NCBI GenBank assembly: GCA_946480445.1
Contig: CAMLJN010000023.1
Span: 1 to 64,000, forward strand
Reading direction: 5' to 3'
DNA length: 64,000 nt
DNA from: an uncultured Buttiauxella sp.
GTDB taxonomy: Bacteria > Pseudomonadota > Gammaproteobacteria > Enterobacterales > Enterobacteriaceae
Part shown: piece after piece, positions 9,904 to 18,648 of the stretch
Numbering within the stretch: the stretch's first letter is position 1
Layout of the letters: every line of letters begins with the position of its first letter
Notes under the pieces: model-generated
What the model was told of the DNA's origin: nothing
What the model saw: the letters and a program-made list of their open reading frames with translations, nothing else
The model's database searches: none
Program-made: the position numbers and the translations under genes

Positions 9904-10755
9904 TTATTCGTAAGGATGAATATTCAGATAGTGCAAAACGTAGGAGAAATAAACACCGGCATAGTTTTCAACGAGCTGAATAAAACCTGGATAGATATCA
10001 ATAAAACCATCTTCACGATCGTGAAGATAACCGGCCTGCTGAGCCTCCTTTATCATCCTGCTGACATGAATCCGCGAGACAAAAAATTCCTTCGCCAGCG
10101 AGCTGGCAGAATAGCTGATTGTTGCACCGCGGGAGTTCATCTTATCAATTGCCTGCAGATAAAGGTGAAGCATAATCATCCGCCCGCCATCTTTTTCAAT
10201 AAACAACCCCACCTCCGGCAGTATCTTTTTAAACGTTAGACCACGAAAAAGATACTCTGCTGCGCGCCGGAAAAAATTGTGGCGCAGGGCCTTATCATCG
10301 AACAGATTGAGATTGATAGAGTACTCCGGAAACAGGACATTCACCGGTATAAAGGCTCCGGCCATGTAACGCTTGAGCTCGTCGAGTCCTTTAGGCGTCG
10401 GCTCGATCAGGACTTTCCTTCTGTCTGACTCGCTGCGCCAGGTACGGATACGATGAGTGGTCTTTAATAAGGTTATAATGGCAATAACGCTATTGGGACT
10501 GGCGATTTTATATCGCGAACACAGTTCTTTAATATCTGATACCGACGATGCCTGATGGCCAAAAACAAAACAACATACGGACAGGACGATGTTAAAACGA
10601 GCTTCCTGTAGCATGGCCTTGTAAAACAAGGGCTGCTTTTTATAAATGGCATGATTGATAATGAAATGTTCTTTTATTGCACTCTTGAATTTAGGGTGTT
10701 TAATAATTTGGTTTCTGCGGCGTAGTAACGCCTCTGCGGAAATGTGTATATCCAT
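9904..10755 (-). CDS. MarR-like two-domain winged-helix regulator
   Basis: A 283-residue protein with no close relative that I can name. Residues ~70-130 look like a MarR-type winged helix: a helix-turn-helix followed by the wing motif ESDRRKVLIEPTPKGL, typical of MarR proteins. A second helix-turn-helix is visible near the C-terminus (~215-250: SASSLAKEFFVSRIHVSRMI). It lies convergent to the adhesin/exporter operon and divergent from the LuxR/EAL gene, with about 500 bp of AT-rich DNA before that gene. A role in controlling the adhesin or the EAL gene is inference from position. The gene is AT-richer than its neighbours, which suggests horizontal origin. Confidence 0.75.
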   Translation of the reverse strand: MDIHISAEALLRRRNQIIKHPKFKSAIKEHFIINHAIYKKQPLFYKAMLQEARFNIVLSVCCFVFGHQASSVSDIKELCSRYKIASPNSVIAIITLLKTTHRIRTWRSESDRRKVLIEPTPKGLDELKRYMAGAFIPVNVLFPEYSINLNLFDDKALRHNFFRRAAEYLFRGLTFKKILPEVGLFIEKDGGRMIMLHLYLQAIDKMNSRGATISYSASSLAKEFFVSRIHVSRMIKEAQQAGYLHDREDGFIDIYPGFIQLVENYAGVYFSYVLHYLNIHPYE

Positions 10756-11255
10756 ATATTGCCTTGCGGAGTTGTGTGTACGTCGTAAATTTATAAGTTG
10801 CTTTAAGTGCTTACCCTTTTATTATACATGGCTTTTATGCACATCACGTAATCTATTTACAATGTTTGCGGGAATTAGACCATGCCTCAATACGGCGGCG
10901 CCCGCTGTTGGCTGCATTGAAAATAGTTGTGTTGGTTTCTTTTGTAAATTAAATCAATGATGTGCAGCCAGCGGGCTGGCGGGCGAGGTAATAACTCACT
11001 GGTAGACAAAGAATTGTCAGTTAATGCATCATTTTGTGCGTTTTTTTATAAATTTATATGGTGAGTTCAGGAGGTGTTTGTTATTATTGCCGAAATGTTA
11101 AATAGATATATTCTTCCTGTATAGCGGGCGGCGCGCTGTTGCTGCTGCTATTTTTTATTGTGTTTGTCGCCGCAAACACCGTGCTTCTCTGGTTTTATCT
11201 CTATTTTCATTCAGGTGCGAATGCGTTTTTTGAGCTATATTGCATGAGGGATTCA
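10756..11255. other. AT-rich intergenic region between two divergent regulators
   Basis: About 500 bases with no convincing gene. It should hold the divergent promoters of the MarR-like gene and the LuxR/EAL gene. A tattatacat sequence near 10821 could be a -10 element. An imperfect inverted repeat is described separately. The open stretch 11106-11255, in frame with the EAL gene, would encode a hydrophobic segment; see that gene. Confidence 0.5.
10901..10975. repeat. Imperfect inverted repeat in regulator intergenic region
   Basis: The arms cccgct-gtt-ggctgca-ttga (10901-10920) and tcaatga-tg-tgcagcc-agcggg (10954-10975) are complementary apart from small insertions, with about 33 bases between them. 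It could be a regulator-binding site or a structured leader. No function is known. Confidence 0.45.
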
Positions 11256-12707
11256 ATGGACTGGACCAATCAGAACGGTGGCTGTGACGCTGCCAAAAAT
11301 ATTTATGTTATTTCCCCCTGTAGTTTCGCCTATCTGGGGTTGGCGAGCCTTTTAGAACAGAAAAATATTCACGTTTCTCGCGTTGTCGACGATGTGGAGC
11401 CTTATCCGGACAAGGACTGTGAGCTGCCTGGTGTGGAAAATTGTTACCGGATCGATGTGCTGCTTCCTGAGGAAATAAAATCTACGCTTAGTGTAATCAA
11501 AAAGCTAACGACAATACTTAATTCATTTCCCACCGCCGTACCGGTGATCATTTATTGCCGCTTACCGGGCAGTTGGCTTTTTCGTATGCTGAATGCCTTA
11601 ATTAAAGATAAGGGTAAAATTGCGCGGATCCGTCTGGCTAATACTTCACTTTCCTGCCGCGCGCTGATGAATAGCGACCTCCCGCTGCTGGAAACTGTCG
11701 GCAGGCTGGAGGAGAATTTTTCAGGCTGTAGTTACAAAGGACTGACGGCCAGAGAGCTGGACGCGGTATTGAGTTTTTATAAAGGGCATCCCGTTAAATA
11801 TCAGTCAGATATAACGGGTTTGTCGGGCAAAACCATTTACAACCACCGGCAGGCAGGACTGCGAAAATTACAGTTTATTCCCGGAATGCTGCAAGGTGGG
11901 ATAAGGAAACTGAAGCCGTCTCTTACCCCGGATACGGGTTTTTTGCACGGCGCTTTTGAAGATTTATACAGTTACGCTGCGGCGCTGGAGGCGAAAAAAA
12001 TAGTCCCTGTTTTCCAGGTGGTGACCACGCAGGATAAAAAAATTGCGGGCTTCGAGATCCTCCTGAAATGGCAGCATAAAGGCTATATCCATCAATCGCA
12101 GGATTTTGCGCTGCTGCTAAAAGACAGAAAGATATGTTTAGACATGATGAAGCTGGCATTAGATTCAGCCATTAGCGGCATTAACAAATATAATGGTAAC
12201 TTTGATTTTTACGTCACTATTCCGGCGACATTAGCAGCGGATGAAGCGCTCATCAGAATGGCAAAGGAAGCGATTGTGCTGCTAAACGATCCGCAGTGGG
12301 CGAAACGATTAATCTTCGAGTTTTCTGAGACGCTTGAGGCGCTCAAAGATAAAAAAATCCCTCAGGTTCTGCATCGCCTGCGTGAAACCGGGTGCAGGCT
12401 TTTTCTGGATAACTGCTTTTCTGAGGGGAGCGCAATATTTCCCGTCCGACAGATCCAATTTGACGGTTTTAAACTCGGCAGGGAACTGGTGGCAAAATCC
12501 TTTAGCAGCGAAACAGACAGCCATCTGCTCAAGACCATTTTGTATTATTGCGAGATGACTGGCAGCGTGTGTACGGCGGCAGGTATAAACAGCGAAAAAG
12601 AATTTATCACCCTGGCCGACGCGGGTATCAGACAGTTTCAGGGCAGCTATCTCTCAGAGCCGATGGATGAGGCCGGTATCGACACAATCGTAGGTAAATT
12701 TTACTGA
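11256..12707 (+). CDS. LuxR-type HTH / degenerate EAL domain regulator
   Basis: A 483-residue protein. The N-terminal ~150 residues resemble the receiver-like half of RcsA-type LuxR proteins (IYVISPCSFAYLGLASLL). A LuxR-like HTH lies at ~163-205 (LTARELDAVL...SGKTIYNHR). An EAL domain fills ~235-483. The EAL glutamate is kept (GFEILLKW, E267), but the DDFG motif is LDNCFSEG, the usual AEGVE is AAGIN, and the Asn of the V-N-x-S strand is missing. Metal binding and hydrolysis are therefore unlikely; it may sense c-di-GMP or act by protein contact, as YdiV does. I chose ATG 11256 because gaggg lies five bases before it. An in-frame TTG at 11139 would add a hydrophobic helix and cannot be excluded. 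Confidence 0.8.
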   Translation: MDWTNQNGGCDAAKNIYVISPCSFAYLGLASLLEQKNIHVSRVVDDVEPYPDKDCELPGVENCYRIDVLLPEEIKSTLSVIKKLTTILNSFPTAVPVIIYCRLPGSWLFRMLNALIKDKGKIARIRLANTSLSCRALMNSDLPLLETVGRLEENFSGCSYKGLTARELDAVLSFYKGHPVKYQSDITGLSGKTIYNHRQAGLRKLQFIPGMLQGGIRKLKPSLTPDTGFLHGAFEDLYSYAAALEAKKIVPVFQVVTTQDKKIAGFEILLKWQHKGYIHQSQDFALLLKDRKICLDMMKLALDSAISGINKYNGNFDFYVTIPATLAADEALIRMAKEAIVLLNDPQWAKRLIFEFSETLEALKDKKIPQVLHRLRETGCRLFLDNCFSEGSAIFPVRQIQFDGFKLGRELVAKSFSSETDSHLLKTILYYCEMTGSVCTAAGINSEKEFITLADAGIRQFQGSYLSEPMDEAGIDTIVGKFY

Positions 12708-12826
12708 TAGCAAAATAGTCAGTCAAATGGCTGGCTTAATAAGCCGTTGCTTAGTGATTCACCAGTTAGCGAAAGAGATTTTGATCCAAAACAAAAATAG
12801 GACTCCAGGGGATTAATAAGTGTGAG

Positions 12827-12848
12827 AAATGTGATAAAAATCACACCT
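12827..12848. promoter_or_regulatory. Candidate CRP-binding site upstream of drpB
   Basis: The core TGTGATAAAAATCACA matches the CRP consensus TGTGA-N6-TCACA exactly, and the flanking AAA also fits. It lies about 50 bases before the drpB start. Whether it activates or represses depends on the promoter position, which I cannot fix. Confidence 0.7.
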
Positions 12849-12898
12849 GGAGGGCGGAGGACGTGCCGCCATGTCGGGATTTAACAGCAGAGTTGACT

Positions 12899-13165
12899 AT
12901 GGCAAAGGTAAAGGAAGCGAAACCAACCCGCACGCCTGGGGGAAAAATGGCCCTGTGGCTTTTCTATGGCTTCTGCCTTTATACCGTCTGGGCTACCCTA
13001 CGCTACTTTTGGGTGGTCAGCAGCGTGACTGGCGGAGAAATGGGCTCGCTCGGCGGCAAGTTGCTGGGTGCGCTGATGGGGTTAATCGTGCTGGGGTCGG
13101 TTGCGGCCGTATTGGGCTGGGTTGCCTGGTATACGCGGCCGCGTGAGGATTTTCACCGGGAATAA
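12899..13165 (+). CDS. drpB: Small inner-membrane cell division protein DrpB-like
   Basis: An 88-residue protein with a basic N-terminus (AKVKEAKPTR) and two predicted transmembrane helices (~residues 18-40 and ~52-76), ending in a charged tail. Size, topology and place beside yedJ and dcm match DrpB (formerly YedR), a small division protein of E. coli. I chose ATG 12899 because it gives the basic N-terminus directly; a GTG at 12863 would add 12 residues but its ggagg is too close. The ribosome-binding site of the chosen start is poor. A candidate CRP site lies just upstream. The assignment rests on topology and synteny, not on a remembered full alignment. Confidence 0.7.
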   Translation: MAKVKEAKPTRTPGGKMALWLFYGFCLYTVWATLRYFWVVSSVTGGEMGSLGGKLLGALMGLIVLGSVAAVLGWVAWYTRPREDFHRE

Positions 13166-13276
13166 TAGTGGGCGCAGGGAGGCGTCGACACGCACGCCCA
13201 GGCAAGGACGGCTTGCTAAATTTGCGATCCTGTAAGCATAGTAGTGACCGGAAACCGCAGTTAAGGAGAAGTCGAT

Positions 13277-13987
13277 ATGCCGATAGCCCACTGGCAAACG
13301 CGTTTTACCAGGTATCTCCACGACAACTGGGTGCAGGATGATAAAGCCCACGATGTGGCGCACTTTCATCGGGTCTGGAAGACCGCCCAAAAAATCATGG
13401 CCGGAACCGAAGCTAACCCCCTGGTCGTGCTGAGCGCCTGTTATTTTCACGATATTGTGAATTTGCCAAAGAACCATCCTCAGCGGCATCTGGCTTCTGA
13501 GCAGGCCGCGCAGGAGACGCTACGGATCCTCGAAATACACTTCCCTGATTTTCCGCACCAGCTCTATGATGATGTCGCCCACGCGGTGCATGCCCACAGT
13601 TTCAGCGCCGGTGTAGCGCCTCAGACTCTTGAAGCGAAGATCGTTCAGGATGCCGATAGGCTCGAATCGCTGGGCGCCATCGGGCTTGCCCGTGTCTTTT
13701 ATACCTCTGGCGCGCTGGGGCGCCCTTTGTTTGACAGCGAAGATCCCCTTGCCGGACAACGTGAGCTGAACGACGCCACCTACGCGTTGGATCATTTCCA
13801 GAAAAAACTATTAAAGCTGCCGGAAACAATGCAAACGGAGGCGGGAAGAGAACTTGCGCGCCACAACGCCGATTTGCTCGTGCAGTACATGGCGAAGCTG
13901 TGTGCAGAGTTAAAAGGGGACTATCACAGCCTGGATCCTGAGGTGCTCGAACGATTTTCACCTTCACACCAACACCGTGCTCGCTGA
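13277..13987 (+). CDS. yedJ: HD-domain phosphohydrolase YedJ
   Basis: A 236-residue protein of the HD metal-dependent phosphohydrolase family. The metal ligands are visible in order: the histidine in HDVAHFHRVW (~residue 24-30), the HD pair in ACYFHDIVN (~60), the HAHSF histidine (~110) and the aspartate in QDADRLESLG (~127). The substrate of YedJ is not established. It has an aaggag ribosome-binding site and lies between drpB and dcm, as in E. coli. Confidence 0.92.
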   Translation: MPIAHWQTRFTRYLHDNWVQDDKAHDVAHFHRVWKTAQKIMAGTEANPLVVLSACYFHDIVNLPKNHPQRHLASEQAAQETLRILEIHFPDFPHQLYDDVAHAVHAHSFSAGVAPQTLEAKIVQDADRLESLGAIGLARVFYTSGALGRPLFDSEDPLAGQRELNDATYALDHFQKKLLKLPETMQTEAGRELARHNADLLVQYMAKLCAELKGDYHSLDPEVLERFSPSHQHRAR

Positions 13988-14058
13988 TCGCGGGCCTTTT
14001 CATTCTCTCTGGGTCAAATAAGTGATAGAGTCGTACGCTCTTTTCCCCTTTTGGGTAC

Positions 14059-15471
14059 ATGATGAACGACCTGGACGTGATTGCAGAACACCTGTCAAAA
14101 CAAGCGCAGGACCAACAACAGCACCAGCAGGCGGCAGACCATGCTCTGGTCAGCCGTATCCTGGAAATTTACGATCAGAAAACCGTTGCCTATCGTCTGC
14201 GTCAGGTTAGCGGCGACTGGACGCGCGAATCTCTTAACCGTTGGTATAACCGTAAATCCTCGCCCCGTGCCTTAACCTCCGCTGAAGTCACCATGCTACA
14301 AAACATGCTGCCTTCGCCGCCCGCTCATCACGGGAAATACGCGTTTCGGTTTATCGATCTTTTTGCGGGAATAGGTGGCATTCGCAGCGGTTTTGAGGCG
14401 ATTGGCGGCCAGTGCGTCTTTACCAGCGAGTGGAATAAACACGCGGTGCGTACCTACAAAGCTAACTGGTATTGCGATCCCGCGCAGCATCAGTTTAACG
14501 AAGATATTCGCGATGTGACCCTGAGTCACCGCACGGATCTTAGCGACGAAGAAGCCGCCGCCCATATTCGTGCCACGCTGCCGGACCATGACGTGCTGCT
14601 GGCAGGCTTCCCGTGCCAGCCATTTTCGTTAGCTGGCGTATCAAAAAAGAACGCGCTGGGGCGCGCCCACGGTTTTGCCTGTGAAACGCAGGGCACGCTG
14701 TTTTTCGACGTGGCGCGCATTATTGATGCCAAACGTCCGCCGATTTTTGTGCTGGAAAACGTCAAAAACCTCAAGAGCCACGATAAGGGCAATACTTTCC
14801 GCATCATCATGGAAACCCTCGATGCTCTGGGCTATGAGGTCGCGGATGCCGCCGTGGCGGGGGCCAAAGATCCGAAAATTATCGACGGCAAAAACTTTCT
14901 GCCGCAGCACCGGGAGCGCATTGTGCTGGTGGGCTTCCGCCGCGATCTCAATTTGCATCAGGATTTCACGCTGCGCGCCCTGGAAACGCTGTACCCGAAG
15001 CGTCGGCCAACTTTTGGCGAGCTGCTGGAGCCGACCGTCGACGACAAGTACATCCTCACGCCAACCCTGTGGAAATACCTCTATAACTACGCCAAAAAGC
15101 ACCAGGCTAAAGGTAACGGGTTCGGCTACGGGTTGGTCGATCCGACTCATCCTGCCAGCGTGGCAAGAACGCTCTCGGCACGTTATTACAAGGACGGCGC
15201 GGAAATTCTGGTCGACCGTGGCTGGGACAAAGCGTTGGGGGAGGCCGAGTTCCATGATGCTGAAAATCAGCTTCGTCGTCCTCGCCGTCTTACGCCGCGT
15301 GAATGTGCACGTCTGATGGGGTTTGAGGCTGTGCAGGGAAAATCTTTCCGTATCCCGGTATCGGATACCCAGGCTTATCGCCAGTTTGGTAACTCGGTAG
15401 TGGTGCCAGCCTTTGCGGCCGTAGCCAGGCTGCTGGAGGCGAAGATTAAGCTTGCGGTAAAAAAACGCTGA
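14059..15471 (+). CDS. dcm: DNA cytosine-5 methyltransferase Dcm
   Basis: A 470-residue orphan methylase that, by homology to E. coli Dcm, methylates the inner C of CCWGG. Motif I is [10 protein letters not shown], the catalytic cysteine is C186 in GFPCQPFS, motif VI is VLENVKNL, motif VIII is [11 protein letters not shown] and motifs IX-X are [14 protein letters not shown] and QFGNSVVVP. The first ~90 residues differ strongly from K-12 Dcm while the catalytic core is nearly identical. It is followed 12 bases later by vsr, so methylation and repair of its deamination product are made together. Two adjacent ATG codons are possible starts. Confidence 0.97.
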   Translation: MMNDLDVIAEHLSKQAQDQQQHQQAADHALVSRILEIYDQKTVAYRLRQVSGDWTRESLNRWYNRKSSPRALTSAEVTMLQNMLPSPPAHHGKYAFRFIDLFAGIGGIRSGFEAIGGQCVFTSEWNKHAVRTYKANWYCDPAQHQFNEDIRDVTLSHRTDLSDEEAAAHIRATLPDHDVLLAGFPCQPFSLAGVSKKNALGRAHGFACETQGTLFFDVARIIDAKRPPIFVLENVKNLKSHDKGNTFRIIMETLDALGYEVADAAVAGAKDPKIIDGKNFLPQHRERIVLVGFRRDLNLHQDFTLRALETLYPKRRPTFGELLEPTVDDKYILTPTLWKYLYNYAKKHQAKGNGFGYGLVDPTHPASVARTLSARYYKDGAEILVDRGWDKALGEAEFHDAENQLRRPRRLTPRECARLMGFEAVQGKSFRIPVSDTQAYRQFGNSVVVPAFAAVARLLEAKIKLAVKKR

Positions 15472-15483
15472 CCGGAGGGGAAA

Positions 15484-15978
15484 ATGGCTGATGTTCACAG
15501 CAAAGAGGTGCGCAGCAAAAATATGCGCGCGATTGCCACGCGTGACACGGCCATTGAAAAGCGTCTGGCAGGTTTATTGCGCGAATGCGGATTTGATTTC
15601 CGGGTTCAGGACCCGTCCCTTGCCGGGCGCCCGGATTTTATTCTCGACGATCGCCGCTGCATTATTTTCACCCATGGCTGTTTCTGGCACCGCCACCGCT
15701 GTTACCTGTTTAAAGTTCCCGCAACCCGCACCGACTTCTGGCTTGCGAAAATCGGCAAAAATGTCGAGCGGGATAACCGCGATATAAAGCTTTTGCTCGC
15801 CGAAGGCTGGCGAGTACTGTTGGTCTGGGAATGCGCGCTCAGAGGGCGGGAAAAGCTTGACGACAAGGCCTTAACCGAGCGGCTGGAAGAGTGGATTTGC
15901 AGCGGAGGGCAACATGCGGAAATTGATACCCTTGGCATTCACGCGTTGAACAACGGTGGGGGACAAGTCCCCCCGTAA
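15484..15978 (+). CDS. vsr: Very short patch repair endonuclease Vsr
   Basis: A 164-residue nuclease that nicks beside T:G mismatches left when 5-methylcytosine in Dcm sites deaminates. The catalytic aspartate D51 is in GRPDFIL. The zinc ligands are visible in FTHGCFWHRHRC and in the later WEC. The ribosome-binding site is ggagggg. In E. coli vsr overlaps dcm; here there is a 12-base gap, so coupling may be looser. Confidence 0.96.
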   Translation: MADVHSKEVRSKNMRAIATRDTAIEKRLAGLLRECGFDFRVQDPSLAGRPDFILDDRRCIIFTHGCFWHRHRCYLFKVPATRTDFWLAKIGKNVERDNRDIKLLLAEGWRVLLVWECALRGREKLDDKALTERLEEWICSGGQHAEIDTLGIHALNNGGGQVPP

Positions 15979-15984
15979 GCTAAA

Positions 15985-16902
15985 TCATTTCTCGATTTTA
16001 CACGCGCTCACCACCGGTTTGGCGGGCAGCAGATATTTCCCCAGGGTTACCAGCACCACGGCAAAAATGATGACCGCCAGCGCCAGCCACTCGATGGTTG
16101 AGAGGCTCTCGCCAGCAAATCCTGTGCCGAGCAGGACGGCCACCACGGGGTTCACATAGGCGTAGCTGGTTGCCACCGCCGGGGCGACGTTGCGAATCAG
16201 ATACATATAAGCGCTGATGGCGATAATGGAACCGAAAAGTGCCAGATAGCCGACGGCCAGAAAACCCGCTGGCGTGGGCAGCGTCGTCAGACGTTCGCCC
16301 GTTAGCGCTGCGGCGCACAGCAGTACAATCCCTGCGGCAAGCATTTCAACGGCTCCGGCCATCAGGCCGGTTGGCAGTTCGATGCGGGAGCCGTAGACGG
16401 AACCGAACGCCCAGCTCAGGGAACCAATCAGGATCAGCAGCGCGCCCCAGGGATTGCCGCTGAGGTTGCCCCCGCTGTTCAGCATTATGATCCCCGCAAG
16501 GCCAATGGCGATGCCGAGCCATTCAAGTTTTCGGGTAGGAATGCCAAACAGGCGACTGAAACACAGGGTAAACAGCGGCACGGTGGCGACCATCACGGCG
16601 GCAATGCCTGAGGGAACATGCTGGTGTTCCGCCACCGTGACAAAGCCGTTCCCGACGGCGAGCAGTAGCACGCCAATCAGCGCCGCATTCAGCATTGGCT
16701 TTAAAGCTGGCAGTTTATGCCCGCGCAGAAGTAATACCGCCATCAGCAGTACGCCAGCCGTCATAAAACGCACCCCGGCCATCATAAAAGGGGGCCAGCT
16801 TTTCACGCCGATGGCGATTGCAAAGTAGGTCGAACCCCAGATGATATACAGCGCAAACAGCGCTGTGATGAGCGGTAAAAGTTGTCCCGAACGAACGCGC
16901 AT
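15985..16902 (-). CDS. yedA: EamA-family drug/metabolite exporter YedA
   Basis: A 305-residue inner-membrane protein with ten predicted helices in two EamA halves. It starts with the family element LFALYIIWGSTYFAI and has the second-half sequence GSLSWAFGSVYGSR. The substrate is not established. The start is clear from gaggaagt just before the ATG. The gene converges on vsr, with only six bases between the two stops. Confidence 0.92.
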   Translation of the reverse strand: MRVRSGQLLPLITALFALYIIWGSTYFAIAIGVKSWPPFMMAGVRFMTAGVLLMAVLLLRGHKLPALKPMLNAALIGVLLLAVGNGFVTVAEHQHVPSGIAAVMVATVPLFTLCFSRLFGIPTRKLEWLGIAIGLAGIIMLNSGGNLSGNPWGALLILIGSLSWAFGSVYGSRIELPTGLMAGAVEMLAAGIVLLCAAALTGERLTTLPTPAGFLAVGYLALFGSIIAISAYMYLIRNVAPAVATSYAYVNPVVAVLLGTGFAGESLSTIEWLALAVIIFAVVLVTLGKYLLPAKPVVSACKIEK

Positions 16903-17075
16903 ACTTCCTCACGACCTGATTCTGATAAGGCTAATAGTTAACGTCAAAACCCTCGGCGTGGCGAGTTTTTTACTTGTTGTTATTTTGTTATTTTTCGTTG
17001 ACAGAGGCATTTGATTTTCGCTTAGCGAAATTTGCTTCATACTGTTAACAAAGTCTTACCCATAAGGAATTTATT

Positions 17076-17990
17076 TTGGCTGGAAGTAGCTTATTAACGC
17101 TCCTCGACGATATTGCCACGCTGCTGGACGATATTTCGATGATGGGCAAGCTGGCGGCAAAGAAGACCGCCGGTGTTTTAGGGGATGATTTATCGCTCAA
17201 CGCTCAGCAGGTTTCCGGCGTGCGGGCTAACCGTGAACTGCCGGTAGTCTGGAGCGTGGCGAAAGGATCCTTTCTCAATAAACTGATTCTGGTGCCGCTT
17301 GCGCTTATCATCAGCGCTTTTGCGCCCTGGGCGATTACACCGCTGCTGATGGTAGGCGGCGCGTTTCTGTGCTTTGAGGGCGTGGAGAAAGTGGTTCACA
17401 GCGTGCAGGCCCGCAGGCACAAAGAGACAGCCGAAGAGAAGCAGGCCCGTCTCGATGCGGTAGCAGCCCAGGACCCCATGGTGTATGAAAAGGATAAAGT
17501 TAAAGGTGCTATACGTACCGATTTTATTCTTTCCGCAGAAATAGTCGCCATCACGCTCGGCATCGTGGCGGATGCCCCGCTGCTCAATCAGGTGCTGATA
17601 CTGGCGGGTATTGCGATTCTGGTGACCGTCGGCGTCTATGGTCTGGTGGGCATGATTGTAAAACTGGACGATTTAGGTTACTGGCTGACGGAAAAACGCA
17701 CTCAGCTGGCACAGGGGATCGGTAAAGCGCTGCTGGTGCTGGCTCCCTGGCTGATGAAGTTTCTCTCGGTTGTCGGCACGCTTGCCATGTTCCTTGTCGG
17801 GGGCGGCATTCTGGTGCATGGCATTCCTGCTTTACACCACGCGGTGGAACAGTGGGCCGCAAAGCTGGGCGGCGTGGTGCATTTGCTTGCGCCAACGCTG
17901 ATTAACCTGGTGCTCGGCTTTATTGTTGGTGCGCTGGTTTTACTGGCTGTAAACGGAATTAACCGCCTGCGTGGCAACGCCGCCCATTAG
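17076..17990 (+). CDS. yedI: DUF808 inner-membrane protein YedI (TTG start)
   Basis: A 304-residue membrane protein with a conserved Asp-rich N-terminus ([15 protein letters not shown]) and about seven to eight hydrophobic helices. It closely matches E. coli YedI; the function is unknown. TTG is chosen as start because the family protein begins exactly here and aagga lies eight bases upstream. Intergenic DNA on the left (16903-17075) should hold divergent promoters for yedA and yedI. Confidence 0.92.
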   Translation: MAGSSLLTLLDDIATLLDDISMMGKLAAKKTAGVLGDDLSLNAQQVSGVRANRELPVVWSVAKGSFLNKLILVPLALIISAFAPWAITPLLMVGGAFLCFEGVEKVVHSVQARRHKETAEEKQARLDAVAAQDPMVYEKDKVKGAIRTDFILSAEIVAITLGIVADAPLLNQVLILAGIAILVTVGVYGLVGMIVKLDDLGYWLTEKRTQLAQGIGKALLVLAPWLMKFLSVVGTLAMFLVGGGILVHGIPALHHAVEQWAAKLGGVVHLLAPTLINLVLGFIVGALVLLAVNGINRLRGNAAH

Positions 17991-18080
17991 GAATTTGCGT
18001 AAATTTGCCTGGCTTTGTGGGCAAAAATGCTGCTTTTGACTATACCTGTAAAAGTTTTCACCCTGATACAGGAGGCAGTG

Positions 18081-18260
18081 ATGGTCTATGTAGTCAGCGA
18101 TGAAGTTCAACCTAAGACAGGTGGCCCAAGGATGATTGTTACCGGGTTCTCCAGTGGCATGGTGGAATGTCGTTGGTATGATGGTTATGGCGTCAAACGC
18201 GAGGCTTTTCGTGAGGATGACCTTGCGCCCACGGCGAAGAGGGGGCAGCAACAGGGATAG
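18081..18260 (+). CDS. yodC: Small conserved protein YodC
   Basis: A 59-residue cytosolic protein whose middle (GGPRMIVTG, VECRWYDGYGVKREAF) is almost identical to E. coli YodC, a DUF2158-type small protein of unknown function. ATG 18081 is chosen over the upstream in-frame ATG at 18015 because aggagg lies just before it and the family begins there. Confidence 0.93.
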   Translation: MVYVVSDEVQPKTGGPRMIVTGFSSGMVECRWYDGYGVKREAFREDDLAPTAKRGQQQG

Positions 18261-18306
18261 GTGCAAATATCGCCCGCAAGGGGTATCTGGTAGGTGTCTG
18301 CTGCCG

Positions 18307-18339
18307 AACAAGGAAAAGCGCTGCTTTTCCTTGTTTTTT
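18307..18339 (+). terminator. Rho-independent terminator of yodC
   Basis: A 13-bp perfect stem, aacaaggaaaagc paired with gcttttccttgtt, with a three-base loop and a following run of T. It lies 46 bases after the yodC stop. Confidence 0.88.
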
Positions 18340-18521
18340 CCCCCCCGGGATTCTGTTGTTCCTGCATTAAGGCGCTGGCGCGTGTTTACCAGGAAACTTC
18401 CTAATGCTCAGACCATTCCAGCTCTGGCGTGCAGTGTTCTGGTATCTTGCATGGCGAGGGATGGGCAGGCCTGATATAAATTGATTATCTTCATAGCGAA
18501 ATTCTCCCTTTCATTTACCCT

Positions 18522-18535
18522 TAAGAATTATCCTG
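18522..18535. promoter_or_regulatory. Candidate RcsAB box before dgcQ
   Basis: TAAGAATTATCCTG fits the RcsAB-box pattern TRVGAAWAWTSYG at about 11 of 13 positions. It lies about 115 bases before the dgcQ start. The match is by eye; the link is plausible because Rcs controls capsule and surface functions. Confidence 0.4.
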
Positions 18536-18648
18536 GGTGTTAATCCGCGAATATATGCATAATACGCGTCTTATTCCTCCGGGCGACATCTTCGGGCTTG
18601 TTCGGCGGGTTGAATATCAGCCTAACATTCAGTGAGGGAGCTTTGTCG

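Larger units (their letters stand above)
18261..18648. other. Intergenic region upstream of dgcQ
   Basis: It holds the yodC terminator on the left and, presumably, the dgcQ promoter on the right. A candidate RcsAB box at 18522-18535 is listed separately. I see no small gene. Confidence 0.55.

Noticed and set aside
10655-10960. A ~100-residue plus-strand open frame over the start of the MarR-like gene
   Set aside because: It overlaps the opposite-strand regulator, is Cys/Phe-rich with no known match and lacks a good ribosome-binding site.
12781-12794. FNR-like site TTGATCCAAAACAA
   Set aside because: The second half-site has a mismatch and no promoter can be placed beside it; the nearby CRP site is a much better match.
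12871-13146. A second-frame open reading over drpB, with ggagg ten bases before its ATG
   Set aside because: The ribosome-binding site is attractive, but the product has no membrane-protein pattern or family likeness, while the other frame gives a clean two-helix protein that fits DrpB.
13260-13287. A sigma-28 -10-like gccgatag at the yedJ start
   Set aside because: It lies inside the coding start and has no matching -35 octamer.
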